A stretch of 64,000 nt of DNA from Saccharicrinis sp963665705 (GCA_963665705.1 OY762448.1:1798001-1862000), one strand, 5' to 3'. Counted from the stretch's first letter, positions 27,116-36,183 are shown. Notes: generated from the letters alone by a model not told the origin. Program-made: numbers and translations.

Positions 27116-28714
27116 CTAGACAGTCTTTAATTCTTCAACCTTTTTACGATAGTTGTTTATTGCTACATGATAATCAGGATCTTTAAGAACATTAACATCA
27201 CATATTTTTTCAGCTTTCTTAATTAATTTTACACAATCAGAAGATAAATATCTAAGGTGAACATTTGTTCCTATTAATTGATATTTTTCAGCTAATTTGT
27301 TAATTGCTTCAATGGCTGATTGATCCATAATACGAGATTCTTCAAAAGAAATAATTACTTCTTTAGGATCATTTTTAACATCAAAATGGTTAATGAATGA
27401 TGTTGTAGCTGCAAAGAATAATGGTCCGTGAACGATATAATGTTTAACGCCTTGTGAATCCATGACACTTGAAACACGTATTTTAACTGCATTTTCCCAA
27501 GCAAATACAAGGGCTGAAACGATAACACCAGCAGCAACAGCGATAGCTAAATCAAAAATAACAGTAAGAACAGTAACCAATACAATAACAATTACATCAG
27601 CAATAGGAATTTTAGTAACGATTTTAAATGTACTCCATGCAAAAGTACCTATCACCACCATAAACATAACTCCAACTAATGCTGCAATTGGAATCATTTC
27701 AATATAGCTGGATGCAAATAATATAAATATTAATAAAGCTAATGCAGCTACGATTCCTGATAAACGGCCTCTACCTCCTGATTTAATATTGATGATACTT
27801 TGTCCAATCATAGCGCAACCACCCATTCCACCAAAAAAACCATTTGTAATATTGGCAATTCCCTGGGCAACACATTCTCTGTTTCCACTACCTCTGGTCT
27901 CAGTTAATTCATCAACCAATGTTAAGGTCATTAAAGATTCCGTTAAACCTATGGTTGCTAAAATTAATGCATAAGGAAAAATAAACTTAAGCGTTGCTAA
28001 ATTAAATGGAATCATTGGAACATTAAATACAGGTAAGCCTGCTTTAATTCCGGTTCCTCCTTTTGCAACAACAAAAGAGCGTACTGTTTCAGTTTCAATG
28101 CCACCTAAAATAACAATAAGAGATACTACTACAATCCCAACTAGAGCAGCAGGAATTTTTTTGCTAAACATTGGCAGGAAATACATGATTGCCATTGTGA
28201 GTGCAACAAGACCTAACATGATAAAAAGTGGTGTTCCATTTAAAAATTCACCTCCAATTTTAAACATGCCTAACTGTGAGGTAAATATTACAATGGCTAA
28301 TCCATTTACAAATCCCATCATTACAGATTGGGGAATCATACGAATAAACTTTCCCAGTTTTAAGAAGCCTGCAGCCATTTGGAATAACCCGGCTAAAATA
28401 ATAGTAGCAAATAGATATTGAATTCCCATCATATCACCAGAATTCCCCATTGCATTACCTTCGCTAACCAAGCTTACCATTACAACAGCGAGTGCTCCGG
28501 TAGCTCCCGAAATCATGCCTGGACGTCCACCAAAAATTGCAGTTATTAGTCCCATCATAAATGCTCCATATAATCCAATAATAGGAGAGATACCTGCCAC
28601 AAAAGCAAATGCTACTGCTTCCGGAACAAGAGCAAGGGCAACCGTAAGACCTGATAAGATATCATCCTTAACAGAGCCTTGTCGTTTGTCGATAAAAGAA
28701 AATGTAAATTTCAT
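27116..28714 (-). CDS. SulP-family anion transporter with STAS domain
   Basis: This 532-residue inner-membrane protein has the SulP transport core (about 10-14 helices, residues 1-410) including the signature ALALVPEAVAFAFVAGISPIIGLYGAF near the N-terminus, and a C-terminal STAS domain (about 425-515; IISFEESRIMDQSAIEAINKL). The family carries sulfate, bicarbonate or other anions. GGMGGCAMIGQSIINIKSGGRGRLSG is typical of the bacterial subgroup near bicarbonate/Na+ transporters, but the substrate cannot be decided. It is transcribed alone. Confidence 0.92.
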   Translation of the reverse strand: MKFTFSFIDKRQGSVKDDILSGLTVALALVPEAVAFAFVAGISPIIGLYGAFMMGLITAIFGGRPGMISGATGALAVVMVSLVSEGNAMGNSGDMMGIQYLFATIILAGLFQMAAGFLKLGKFIRMIPQSVMMGFVNGLAIVIFTSQLGMFKIGGEFLNGTPLFIMLGLVALTMAIMYFLPMFSKKIPAALVGIVVVSLIVILGGIETETVRSFVVAKGGTGIKAGLPVFNVPMIPFNLATLKFIFPYALILATIGLTESLMTLTLVDELTETRGSGNRECVAQGIANITNGFFGGMGGCAMIGQSIINIKSGGRGRLSGIVAALALLIFILFASSYIEMIPIAALVGVMFMVVIGTFAWSTFKIVTKIPIADVIVIVLVTVLTVIFDLAIAVAAGVIVSALVFAWENAVKIRVSSVMDSQGVKHYIVHGPLFFAATTSFINHFDVKNDPKEVIISFEESRIMDQSAIEAINKLAEKYQLIGTNVHLRYLSSDCVKLIKKAEKICDVNVLKDPDYHVAINNYRKKVEELKTV

Positions 28715-29046
28715 ATGATTATTTATTTGTTTTCATTCGCTAACATAGACTTGAACTGATATTAGATTATTAATTTTAGCCTTTAAGCTTAAAAAAAATA
28801 CACTATTCAAGCCATGTGTGTGTTATAAATGTTTAGTTATAAGAGTGTTTTAAAACTTTTTAAAAACAGCCTGCAAAATTAGTAAAAACACATGATTATA
28901 ATCAGATATTTGTAAATTAATCGGGTAGTAAAAAAATAAAGTATGTTAAAAATTGTATACTGTGCGTTTGTTCTTGTAACATTCTTAGGTTAGTATTAAA
29001 TTGGTTTTTCATTATTTTAATAATTTTATCCAAAATAAGCGAGGTT
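28715..29046. other. 332-bp divergent intergenic region
   Basis: It separates the leftward SulP gene from the rightward histidine kinase and must hold promoters for both. The sequence is very AT-rich. I saw no exact TAnnTTTG box, hairpin or small gene that I would defend. Confidence 0.4.
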
Positions 29047-30663
29047 ATGATTTCAGAAGAAGAAGGCGTTTTTTTAAAAAAATTAAAGGATAAATTAAAA
29101 AATGTACAAGATAAAAATCCAGATGTTGATCTAGATGATGTTTTTTCTTTGGTGGAACAATTTGAGGAAAAGAACGGACGTGATCTCAATTTTGAATATA
29201 TTCCATTTGAACTGAAATATATATTAGATCAAATTAATTTGTGCATCTATGTAAAAGATAATCAAAGCAAGTTTGTATATGCAAATACAAAATATTTGAA
29301 TTTAATTGATTATAAAAGTATTGATGAAGTTTATGGGAAAACAGATTATGATTTAGGTTTAGATATAAGATTATGTGATCGATTTCATAAGATGTACTTA
29401 AAAATGGAAGAAGAAAAACTTCCTGTCAAAGCTGAATTTAGTTCATATATAAGCAATGCAGATAAGGTAGATTGGTTTGAAACACATAAATCTCCAATAC
29501 TTGATAAGCATAGAAATCTTATTGGTTTTTTCGGTATTGTTGAAGATATAACAGAACAAAAGTCTTTGTATCAAAAACTAATGCATAGTGAGGCTAGATT
29601 AAAAAATTATTTTTTAAATACTAATGATGGCTTGTTTATCCTGGATTATAAGTTTGATATAGTAGATGTAAACCCTGCTGTGTTTAATATTACCGGGTTT
29701 AGCAGAGATATATTGGTAGGTAAAAATTTCTTTTCTTTATTTATTAATAATGAAGAATTAAAAAGTTTTAAAGAAGCCTGTAACTCAATTGATGTTAATT
29801 CAGAATCTCATGAATGTTCTTTAATTTCAGAAAATAATAAATCATTAAAACATTTAAAGTTAGATCTTTTAAATGTTGAGATTGATCATTATATCTGTTT
29901 TGCTTATGATATTTCAGATTTAAAAAGGGCAGTAACAAAAGCTGAAGAAAGTAATAAATTAAAAACTGCTTTTCTGCAAAATATTAGTCATGAAATTCGT
30001 ACACCTTTAAACGCAATTATCGGATTTTCTAATATTTTAGTTCAGAAATTATATGATTCAGAAGAAGATGCAGATAGCTACAAACAGGTGATTTATACTA
30101 ATTCTGAATATTTGTTGGGGCTTGTAAATAATGTATTGGATTTAAGTAAAATAGAAACAGGTCAAACAACACTTCATCTTGAGGAATTAATTTTAATTCC
30201 ATTTATTAAAAATGACGTTCTTCCTGTAATTGAATCAGAAAGAAAACGTTTGGAAAAAGATAATGTTTCTCTTAAGGTTGATTTACAGCAAGTTTCAAGC
30301 GGTTGTATTCTTTATACTGATTCAGGCCGATTAAAACAAATCATTACGAATTTAATGCATAATGCATTAAAATTTACGCAAGAAGGTAACATAACGCTAA
30401 AGGTATCAGAAAAAGAAAAAAATCTGCACTTTACAGTGTCTGATACGGGAGTTGGTATTCATAAAGAACAGTTAACAAGAATCTTTCATCGATTTTATAA
30501 AATTTTAGGGGATACCAGCTCTTTACCTGTATCAAGTCAGGGATCTGGGTTAGGATTAGCTATTGTTAAAAAGTTATTGACACTTATGGGGGGACGAATA
30601 AAAGTTGAATCGGAAGTTAACAAAGGAACAACCTTTTCATTTGAAATTCCTAAACGTATATAA
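29047..30663 (+). CDS. soluble sensor histidine kinase with two PAS domains
   Basis: This 538-residue cytoplasmic kinase has a charged N-terminal helix region, a first PAS domain (about 58-175; IDQINLCIYVKDNQSKFVYAN pattern, followed by a PAC-like GFFGIVEDITEQ), a second PAS (about 185-295), HisKA with H315 in ISHEIRTPLNAIIGF, and HATPase_c (NLMHNALKF; SDTGVGI; GSGLGLAIV). No membrane helix and no receiver domain are seen. It stands upstream of the small NifX-like gene without an obvious partner regulator. Confidence 0.9.
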   Translation: MISEEEGVFLKKLKDKLKNVQDKNPDVDLDDVFSLVEQFEEKNGRDLNFEYIPFELKYILDQINLCIYVKDNQSKFVYANTKYLNLIDYKSIDEVYGKTDYDLGLDIRLCDRFHKMYLKMEEEKLPVKAEFSSYISNADKVDWFETHKSPILDKHRNLIGFFGIVEDITEQKSLYQKLMHSEARLKNYFLNTNDGLFILDYKFDIVDVNPAVFNITGFSRDILVGKNFFSLFINNEELKSFKEACNSIDVNSESHECSLISENNKSLKHLKLDLLNVEIDHYICFAYDISDLKRAVTKAEESNKLKTAFLQNISHEIRTPLNAIIGFSNILVQKLYDSEEDADSYKQVIYTNSEYLLGLVNNVLDLSKIETGQTTLHLEELILIPFIKNDVLPVIESERKRLEKDNVSLKVDLQQVSSGCILYTDSGRLKQIITNLMHNALKFTQEGNITLKVSEKEKNLHFTVSDTGVGIHKEQLTRIFHRFYKILGDTSSLPVSSQGSGLGLAIVKKLLTLMGGRIKVESEVNKGTTFSFEIPKRI

Positions 30664-30705
30664 AAAATGTATCAGGACCTTATACTTTTATAATGAGAAT
30701 ATTCT

Positions 30706-30713
30706 TACTTTTG
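30706..30713 (+). promoter_or_regulatory. -7 box TACTTTTG upstream of the NifX-like gene
   Basis: Exact TAnnTTTG match, 45 bases before the start codon. Confidence 0.5.
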
Positions 30714-30758
30714 TGATCTGAAAAATTGAATAGAAAGAAACAAACAAAATAATAAAGT

Positions 30759-31127
30759 ATGAAAAAGGTAGCAATTCCTACTAAAGGAACTATGATCGAT
30801 AGTCATTTTGGTCATTGTGAGAAATTTACAATTTATACATTATCTGATGATAATACAATTGTAAAAACTGAGGATTTTAAAGGATCAGAGACTTGTGGTT
30901 GCAAAAGCAATTTAGCTAATGATTTAAGTGAATTTGGCGTGAATGTATTGTTAGCAGGAGGAATGGGACAAGGTGCAATTAATAACTTAAAGCTTTCTGG
31001 TATTGAAGCCTATATTGGATTTACAGGTGAAGTACAGGATGTATTGAATCAGTGGATTGCAGGAAGTAAAGGAAATTTTTCTGTTTGTACAGCTCATGGA
31101 GACGGAGATCATGAGTGTTCTCATTAA
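30759..31127 (+). CDS. NifX/NifB C-terminal-like (dinitrogenase Fe-Mo cofactor) domain protein
   Basis: This 122-residue protein matches the small stand-alone NifX/NafY-like domain that binds iron-sulfur or Fe-Mo cofactor precursors. It shows the start KVAIPTKGTMIDSHFGHCEKF, the GGMGQGAINNLKLSGIEAYIG core and the family's typical fold length. Cysteines in HFGHCEKF and ETCGCKSN and a His/Cys/Asp-rich tail (HGDGDHECSH) suggest metal or cluster binding. No nitrogenase gene is visible. In non-fixing anaerobes such proteins are usually of unknown role, probably in Fe-S handling. Confidence 0.85.
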   Translation: MKKVAIPTKGTMIDSHFGHCEKFTIYTLSDDNTIVKTEDFKGSETCGCKSNLANDLSEFGVNVLLAGGMGQGAINNLKLSGIEAYIGFTGEVQDVLNQWIAGSKGNFSVCTAHGDGDHECSH

Positions 31128-31149
31128 GAAAAAGAATTAATTTAAAATT

Positions 31150-31734
31150 TTAATAAAGCCCGTGTTTTACAATGTAATCATGGGCTTTTTTAGGTATCAA
31201 ATAACTATAGTTTTTTCCTTCAGATAATCCTTTTCGTATTAAGGTTGATGATATGTCAAAAACCGGAGCATCAATAACCGAAATAGAGTTAGTAATTAAT
31301 TCTTTTAAAATTGGATATTCTGGTCGTGGATAAATTTTAATGGAGCACAATTTCATAATTTCATCAACATTTCTCCATCTGTTAAGGTTAATTAAATTAT
31401 CCGATCCCATAATAATTGAAAAATTATAGTTGGGATATAGTTCTGTGAGTTTATTAAGTGTATTGTATGTGTATGAAGGAGTTGGTAGATTTAACTCAAT
31501 ATCGCAAACTTTAAATCGGGGATATTGATTAATGCTTTCCTGGAGCATATTTACCCTGTGTTCAGCATCAATCAACTCATCAGATTCTTTAAATGGATTT
31601 TGAGGACTAACTACAAACCATATTTCATCTATCTCGCTGTTTTCTGCAATATAATTGGCCAGCGCTAAATGACCTACATGAACAGGATTAAAAGAACCAA
31701 AAAATAATCCGATATGTTTTAACGTTTCAGGCAT
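31150..31734 (-). CDS. nadD: nicotinate-nucleotide adenylyltransferase
   Basis: This 194-residue enzyme transfers AMP to nicotinate mononucleotide in NAD synthesis. The nucleotidyltransferase motif GLFFGSFNPVHVGHLALA (residues 9-26) contains the GxFxPxHxGH signature. FSIIMGSDNLINLNRW and ISSTLIRKGLSEG (ISxTxIR) near the C-terminus complete the family. It overlaps the end of gmk by 8 bases and is the last gene of the leftward yicC-gmk-nadD cluster. Confidence 0.95.
   Translation of the reverse strand: MPETLKHIGLFFGSFNPVHVGHLALANYIAENSEIDEIWFVVSPQNPFKESDELIDAEHRVNMLQESINQYPRFKVCDIELNLPTPSYTYNTLNKLTELYPNYNFSIIMGSDNLINLNRWRNVDEIMKLCSIKIYPRPEYPILKELITNSISVIDAPVFDISSTLIRKGLSEGKNYSYLIPKKAHDYIVKHGLY
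31155..31190 (+). terminator. terminator of the NifX-like gene, overlapping the end of nadD
   Basis: The stem AAGCCCGTG / CATGGGCTT (one G-U pair) is followed by TTTTTT. It lies inside the last codons of the convergent nadD gene (stop at 31150-31152). Confidence 0.7.
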
Positions 31735-32299
31735 TTAAAAAATTGGATAAAACATTTTCAACTTCACTAATGGCATTGTCAAGTTTATCGTTAATAACTA
31801 TTTGATCAAAACCGTTTGCATAACCAATCTCTTCTTCTGCTTTATCTAATCTTTGCTGAATAATTTCCATTGAATCAGTACCTCTGATTAATAATCGGTT
31901 TTTAAGTTCTTCAACGGAAGGTGGTTTAATAAAAATAGCAATGGCTCTGTCACCATACATTTTTTTTATATTAAGTCCACCAACAACATCTACATCAAAA
32001 ACAATGTTATTCCCCAGTGAAGTAATTCTTTCTACTTCACTTTTAAGGGTGCCATAGTATTTGTCTGTATAAACTTCCTCCCATTCAAGTAATTCTCCAG
32101 CATCAATTTTGTTGCGAAATTCATCTGGAGTTAAAAAGTAATAATCAATTCCATTTTTCTCTTGTCCGCGGGGATCTCTGGTGGTAGCAGAGATAGAAAA
32201 CTCCATGTTAAAATCTTTCTGTAAAAGATGTTTAACAATGGTGGTTTTACCTGTTCCTGAAGGTGCAGAAAATATGATTAACTTTCCTTTTTTTGTCAT
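31727..32299 (-). CDS. gmk: guanylate kinase
   Basis: This 190-residue kinase phosphorylates GMP to GDP. It has the P-loop APSGTGKTTIVKHLL (residues 12-26), the GMP-binding TTRDPRGQEKNGIDYYFL and the EEVYTDKYYGTLKSEV segment. IKPPSVEELKNRLLIRGTDS is the lid/adenine region. It starts 19 bases after yicC ends and its last 8 bases overlap nadD, so the three genes are most likely translationally coupled. Confidence 0.97.
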   Translation of the reverse strand: MTKKGKLIIFSAPSGTGKTTIVKHLLQKDFNMEFSISATTRDPRGQEKNGIDYYFLTPDEFRNKIDAGELLEWEEVYTDKYYGTLKSEVERITSLGNNIVFDVDVVGGLNIKKMYGDRAIAIFIKPPSVEELKNRLLIRGTDSMEIIQQRLDKAEEEIGYANGFDQIVINDKLDNAISEVENVLSNFLNA

Positions 32300-32318
32300 T
32301 TACTGTAATAATTTTATG

Positions 32319-33194
32319 TTAGAGGATATTTAAGTTCTGTTCTTTGATTTTCTCAAGCTCATCCTTCATCTGAATCACTAATTTCTGAACTTCTGAATGA
32401 TTGGCTTTTGATCCCATGGTGTTTATCTCTCTTCCAATTTCCTGAGTAATAAAGCCTAATTTTTTTCCAACCATAGTTTCGTTAGAAATTGTTTCTAAAA
32501 AATAATCCAGATGATTTGCTAAACGTACTTTTTCTTCGGTAATATCAAGCTTTTCAAGATAAAAAATCATTTCCTGTTCAAACCTGTTTTGATCAACCTT
32601 AATTTTTTCTTTTAACTCATTGAGTTGATCCAGAATTCTTTCTCTAATCTTCTCAATTCTTTCTTTTTCATAAGGTTCTATCTTTACAGATAAGTTTCTT
32701 ATATTCTCAATTCTTGAAACAATATCATTTTTTAAAGATTGACCTTCTTGAGATCTGAACTCATTTAAACAGTTTAAGGCATCACTAAATGTTTTTGCAA
32801 TGATCTTCCATTCTTCATCATCCAATTCAGCTTGCTCTGTTTTTATTGTATCTGGTAAGGGCATTATAGCTCTTAAAATATCAGTCTTTTCAATTAATCC
32901 TAATTTATCAGCAATGGGAGATAATTGATTGTAATAATTTTCAATAACATGAGCGTTTATGGAGGTGTTTTTCTCATTCCCCAAAAAGTCAATATAAAAG
33001 CCTACGTCAACTTTTCCTCTACCTAATTTATTGGCAATTTCATTTCTCAATATCAAATCTTTCTCTCTATAAATATTTGGCAATCTCATGTTTACATCTA
33101 ATTGCTTACTATTTAAAGATTTAATTTCAATACTGATTTTTTTTCCAGATAGTTCACAGGTGGCTTTACCAAAGCCTGTCATTGACTTTATCAT
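32319..33194 (-). CDS. yicC: YicC-family endoribonuclease
   Basis: This 291-residue protein begins MIKSMTGFGKA, the nearly universal start of YicC proteins; an earlier in-frame ATG at 33215 is less likely. The N-terminal YicC domain (EIKSLNSKQLDVNMRLP) and the C-terminal DUF1732 part (ETISNETMVGKKLGFITQEIGREINTMGSKAN) are both complete. YicC proteins are reported to be RNA-degrading enzymes; next to gmk is their usual place. First gene of the yicC-gmk-nadD operon. Confidence 0.93.
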   Translation of the reverse strand: MIKSMTGFGKATCELSGKKISIEIKSLNSKQLDVNMRLPNIYREKDLILRNEIANKLGRGKVDVGFYIDFLGNEKNTSINAHVIENYYNQLSPIADKLGLIEKTDILRAIMPLPDTIKTEQAELDDEEWKIIAKTFSDALNCLNEFRSQEGQSLKNDIVSRIENIRNLSVKIEPYEKERIEKIRERILDQLNELKEKIKVDQNRFEQEMIFYLEKLDITEEKVRLANHLDYFLETISNETMVGKKLGFITQEIGREINTMGSKANHSEVQKLVIQMKDELEKIKEQNLNIL

Positions 33195-33497
33195 AATTCT
33201 CATTTTCTTATTCAACGCACAAAGTTAAACTTTTATCTGACATCGAAATCCTATATTCTTTATACTTTTAAATATTGAGAATTTATAGTAACTCATTAAG
33301 AGTAAGTTATTAAGCGGGTTATGGGTGCTGGGGTTGATATTAATTGTTTGGTTTTAAGTTAAATAGAGTATATGTTTTGCTAAGGGTTTTCTCCATCATC
33401 ATGAACAAAACTTTGAATGTACGGTTAATAATTAGGAGCAGATAATTAAATATTTATCTAATTATGAAACGTATTTTTCAAAAGAAACTATAGCACA
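33195..33497. other. 303-bp divergent intergenic region
   Basis: It lies between the leftward yicC operon and the rightward MerR-type regulator. It is AT-rich, with one GC-richer patch (around 33315-33340, GCGGGTTATGGGTGCTGGGG). No gene or clear hairpin was seen. If the regulator controls itself, its operator should be here. Confidence 0.4.
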
Positions 33498-34376
33498 ATG
33501 GGAGTTTATTCAATTAAAGATTTAGAAAAGATTTCTGGTATTAAGGCCCATACTATACGTATTTGGGAAAGGCGATATGGCATCGTTGTTCCTCAAAGAA
33601 CTCAAACAAATATTAGATTATACTCAGATACTGATTTAAAGCGACTTTTAAATATTGCTATTTTAAATAAAAATGGATTTAAGATTTCACGTATTGCAAA
33701 TTTGGAAGATGAAGTACTAAAGGAGCGTGTTTTAGATTTATGCATAGATACCCGGAAGGCTGATAACCAAATAGAAAGTATAATGATAGCTATGCTGGAA
33801 TTAAATGAGCATAAGTTTAATAGTGTTTTGACGCATTCAATCATGAAAAGAGGTTTTGAAAGCACTGTTGAAGAAATTCTTTTTCCTTTTTTAGATCGGA
33901 TAGGTATTCTATGGCAGGCAGGATCTATATCTCCTGCTCAGGAACATTTTATTAGTAATCTGATTCGTCAAAAGTTAATCGTAGCTATTGATAATGAGAT
34001 GGAAAATAATGAGATTGATAAATTAATTGTTTTCTTTTTAGTTGAGGGAGAGGTGCATGAATTAGGTTTACTTTTTTATAGTTTAATTGCACGAAAAGAA
34101 GGATACCATGTGCTGTATTTAGGAGGTTCTGTTCCTTTAGAAGATTTAGTGAAAGTAAATCAAATACGTAAGGCTGATGCTTTTTTTAGTTCTTTTATAT
34201 CACCTCCAGAGAATAATGATTTGGAAGCAATTTTGAATAAGTATAAAAAGGAATTTCCTGAAACTTGTTTTTTTATTAATGGTCTTCAGGTTAAAAACTA
34301 TGATAAAGATTTGCCTGAAAATTTCATTAATATCTCAACTGTGGACCTATTTAAAAAGACGCTAAAAGAATTGTAA
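33498..34376 (+). CDS. MerR-family regulator with a B12-binding-like domain (CarH/LitR type)
   Basis: This 292-residue protein has an N-terminal MerR helix-turn-helix (YSIKDLEKISGIKAHTIRIWERRYG, residues 4-28). A four-helix cobalamin-cap domain follows with the CarH signature Wx9EH (W139 to E149-H150 in WQAGSISPAQEH). Then comes a Rossmann-like B12 domain with EVHELG (185-190) in the place of DxHxxG, keeping the lower-ligand histidine H187, and GYHVLYLGGSVP. In family members with adenosylcobalamin this layout forms a light-responsive repressor. No carotenoid or photolyase gene lies next to it. The fold is confident; light sensing is inference. Confidence 0.85.
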   Translation: MGVYSIKDLEKISGIKAHTIRIWERRYGIVVPQRTQTNIRLYSDTDLKRLLNIAILNKNGFKISRIANLEDEVLKERVLDLCIDTRKADNQIESIMIAMLELNEHKFNSVLTHSIMKRGFESTVEEILFPFLDRIGILWQAGSISPAQEHFISNLIRQKLIVAIDNEMENNEIDKLIVFFLVEGEVHELGLLFYSLIARKEGYHVLYLGGSVPLEDLVKVNQIRKADAFFSSFISPPENNDLEAILNKYKKEFPETCFFINGLQVKNYDKDLPENFINISTVDLFKKTLKEL

Positions 34377-34477
34377 GATCGTTTATAAAATTCGTATTGA
34401 ATTAATGATTATCATGAATTATTCCCTTATATTGCAATCAATTATTTCTATTGAATTTATTACTAACTAAAATAAAT

Positions 34478-34948
34478 ATGAAGGACATTTTGATTGGTAA
34501 AGGGTATGGTGATATTCGTTTTGGTATGACCCGCTCTGAAGTAAAAAAAGTTTTAGGTGAACCTACAGAAGTTGACCAATATGCTTCTAGCGAAGAATCT
34601 GATGATAACACAGAAGCTTTTCACTATGATGAAATTGAGTTGTCAGTATCTTTTGATGAGGTTGATGAATGGAAATTAGGTTCTATTGCTGTTAGTGATC
34701 CTGATTCTGTTTTAGATGGAATGAAGCTAATTGGAATTTCTGAAGAGGAATTATTAGAAAAAGTAGCTGAATTAGATTTAGGTGAATTTGAAAGAGAAGA
34801 TATTTCATCTCCGGAAAGTCCAGATAATGAAGTGATTTCTTTTTTCGAATCGAGTATTAATTTTTGGTTTGAAAATGGTGAAGTAACCGAAATTCAATTT
34901 GGCCCAATGTGGGATGATGAAAATGAAGAATATATTTGGCCAAACTAG
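34478..34948 (+). CDS. uncharacterised acidic protein with a GMTRxEV-LGEP motif
   Basis: This 156-residue protein starts MKDILIGKGYGDIRFGMTRSEVKKVLGEP. The GMTRSEVKKVLGEP segment is a common helix-turn motif in small exported or cytosolic proteins related to SmpA/BamE-like and immunity-type domains. The protein is very acidic (many Glu and Asp), has no signal peptide and ends WDDENEEYIWPN. The reading frame extends 9 codons upstream to 34451, but the ATG at 34478 gives the natural motif-first start. The function is unknown. It is a single gene with a bidirectional terminator after it. Confidence 0.7.
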   Translation: MKDILIGKGYGDIRFGMTRSEVKKVLGEPTEVDQYASSEESDDNTEAFHYDEIELSVSFDEVDEWKLGSIAVSDPDSVLDGMKLIGISEEELLEKVAELDLGEFEREDISSPESPDNEVISFFESSINFWFENGEVTEIQFGPMWDDENEEYIWPN

Positions 34949-34968
34949 GTCTATAGCATAAAAAATAA

Positions 34969-35010
34969 AAACCCCTATTGTAAATTAATAACAATGGGGG
35001 TTTGTTTTTT
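34969..35010. terminator. bidirectional terminator
   Basis: A 13-bp stem with one G-U pair (AAACCCCTATTGT / ACAATGGGGGTTT, 34969-34981 with 34991-35003) has A-runs left and a T-run right, between two convergent genes. Confidence 0.8.
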
Positions 35011-35458
35011 ATATTAAGATCTTAACAACCACTTTTTTAACTGGTTTTGATTCTCCAATTTTAATTCCGGGAGCATGGATGTCATTGGGGAAAAAGATAC
35101 CAAACATTCCTTCGTCAAGTCTGGTTAAACTTACTTCTGCTTTATAAAAGGCCACATCTTTTTCAGGATTATAAGGTTGAGATATTTCCTGATCTTCAAG
35201 AGGTGCATAACCCATATATTCTGATCCTTTATCTATATACTGAATATCAATATATCTTTCGTGAGTTTCTGGTCTGGCATTTTCAGGTTCTTTTGAGTTG
35301 TATTCCTGAACCATTGCAAAGATGTTATCTCCATCTATGTTATAACGTCCTGGTTCAATTTCATTAAAATCAACTTCTTCCAAAAATTCAAGTCCTTTAT
35401 TTATCCTTTCACCAAGGTTGCGATAAAGTTTTGCATTATCTAAACTATCTATGATCAT
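35009..35458 (-). CDS. YhcH/YjgK/YiaL-family protein
   Basis: This 149-residue protein has the small cupin-like fold of this family. The ARPETHERYIDIQYI core with GSEYMGYAP and the late FFPNDIHAPGI segment (probable metal-binding His residues) are characteristic. Relatives are linked to sialic-acid or sugar-acid handling and toxin-biofilm proteins, with the biochemical role unsettled. No sialic-acid genes lie nearby, so the specific role cannot be read here. Confidence 0.88.
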   Translation of the reverse strand: MIIDSLDNAKLYRNLGERINKGLEFLEEVDFNEIEPGRYNIDGDNIFAMVQEYNSKEPENARPETHERYIDIQYIDKGSEYMGYAPLEDQEISQPYNPEKDVAFYKAEVSLTRLDEGMFGIFFPNDIHAPGIKIGESKPVKKVVVKILI

Positions 35459-35557
35459 ATCTTAATTCTTAAAAATTGATGCAGCAAAGATACATTTTTT
35501 ACTTTTTTAATTTTAATAAATATTATCTTCGATGGTTAATATAAAAATGACATTGCT

Positions 35558-35983
35558 ATGATACGTAAGGATTATATACTAAGGATGATTGAAGAAATAG
35601 GTAAAATTATTGCAGCTATTCTTGGGTTATTAAAAAAAGGAGATGTTGAACAAGCTCAGAAATTATATCTCGGCGCCTTGCGTAGAGCCTTTGATTTAGA
35701 GGAAGATAAGGTGTTGGATATGGATGTGGACCAACTTAGAGCGATATTTGAAAACCAGTTTGGAGAAAGTTTTGAAGGACTTGAAATTATAGCCGGATTA
35801 TTAGTTAAAGGTGGTGATATTCATCTTGAAAATAGTGATGAGAACAAAGCAGAATCATGTTATTTAAAAGCATTATCGCTATATAATTTAGTTGAAATGG
35901 AATCAGGAACCTATTCATTAAACCGTCAGGCTGAAATGAAAAAGGTTACCCAATTAATTGATGTACTAAAAAAACGAGTTTAA
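35558..35983 (+). CDS. uncharacterised helical protein, DUF6483-like
   Basis: This 141-residue protein starts MIRKDYILRMIEEIGKIIAAILGLLKKGD, the recognisable beginning of a family (DUF6483) of all-helical proteins found in Bacteroidetes and Firmicutes. Two TPR-like helical pairs are visible (AQKLYLGALRRAFDL; AESCYLKALSLYNLV). There is no signal peptide. The function is unknown; TPR-like helices suggest protein binding. Confidence 0.7.
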   Translation: MIRKDYILRMIEEIGKIIAAILGLLKKGDVEQAQKLYLGALRRAFDLEEDKVLDMDVDQLRAIFENQFGESFEGLEIIAGLLVKGGDIHLENSDENKAESCYLKALSLYNLVEMESGTYSLNRQAEMKKVTQLIDVLKKRV

Positions 35984-36125
35984 TATTAACCTTAATTCGA
36001 TTAAAATTTTAGAATTAATATTGTCATAAAATACTAATATACAAGGCAAGTTTTGCAGGTTTAGTGAGCTAACTCGAAAAATATATAACAGTAGATTAGT
36101 GTTTTAGGGCAAAGAGTACAAGATT

Positions 36126-36177
36126 CCACTTATAAACAGGGATTTTTTTCCTAAAAATCCTCACTAATTATAAGTGG
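36126..36177. terminator. nested double hairpin between convergent genes
   Basis: The outer arms CCACTTATAA / TTATAAGTGG (36126-36135 with 36168-36177) enclose an inner stem GGATTTTT / AAAAATCC (36140-36147 with 36153-36160). It lies 45 bases beyond the end of the leftward FUSC gene and may terminate transcription from both sides, although no classic U-run follows the outer stem. Confidence 0.5.
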
Positions 36178-36183
36178 TCTGAA

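Noticed and set aside
30759..31127. Evidence for nitrogen fixation
   Set aside because: Stand-alone NifX-like domains are common in non-fixing anaerobes, and no nif structural gene is present here.
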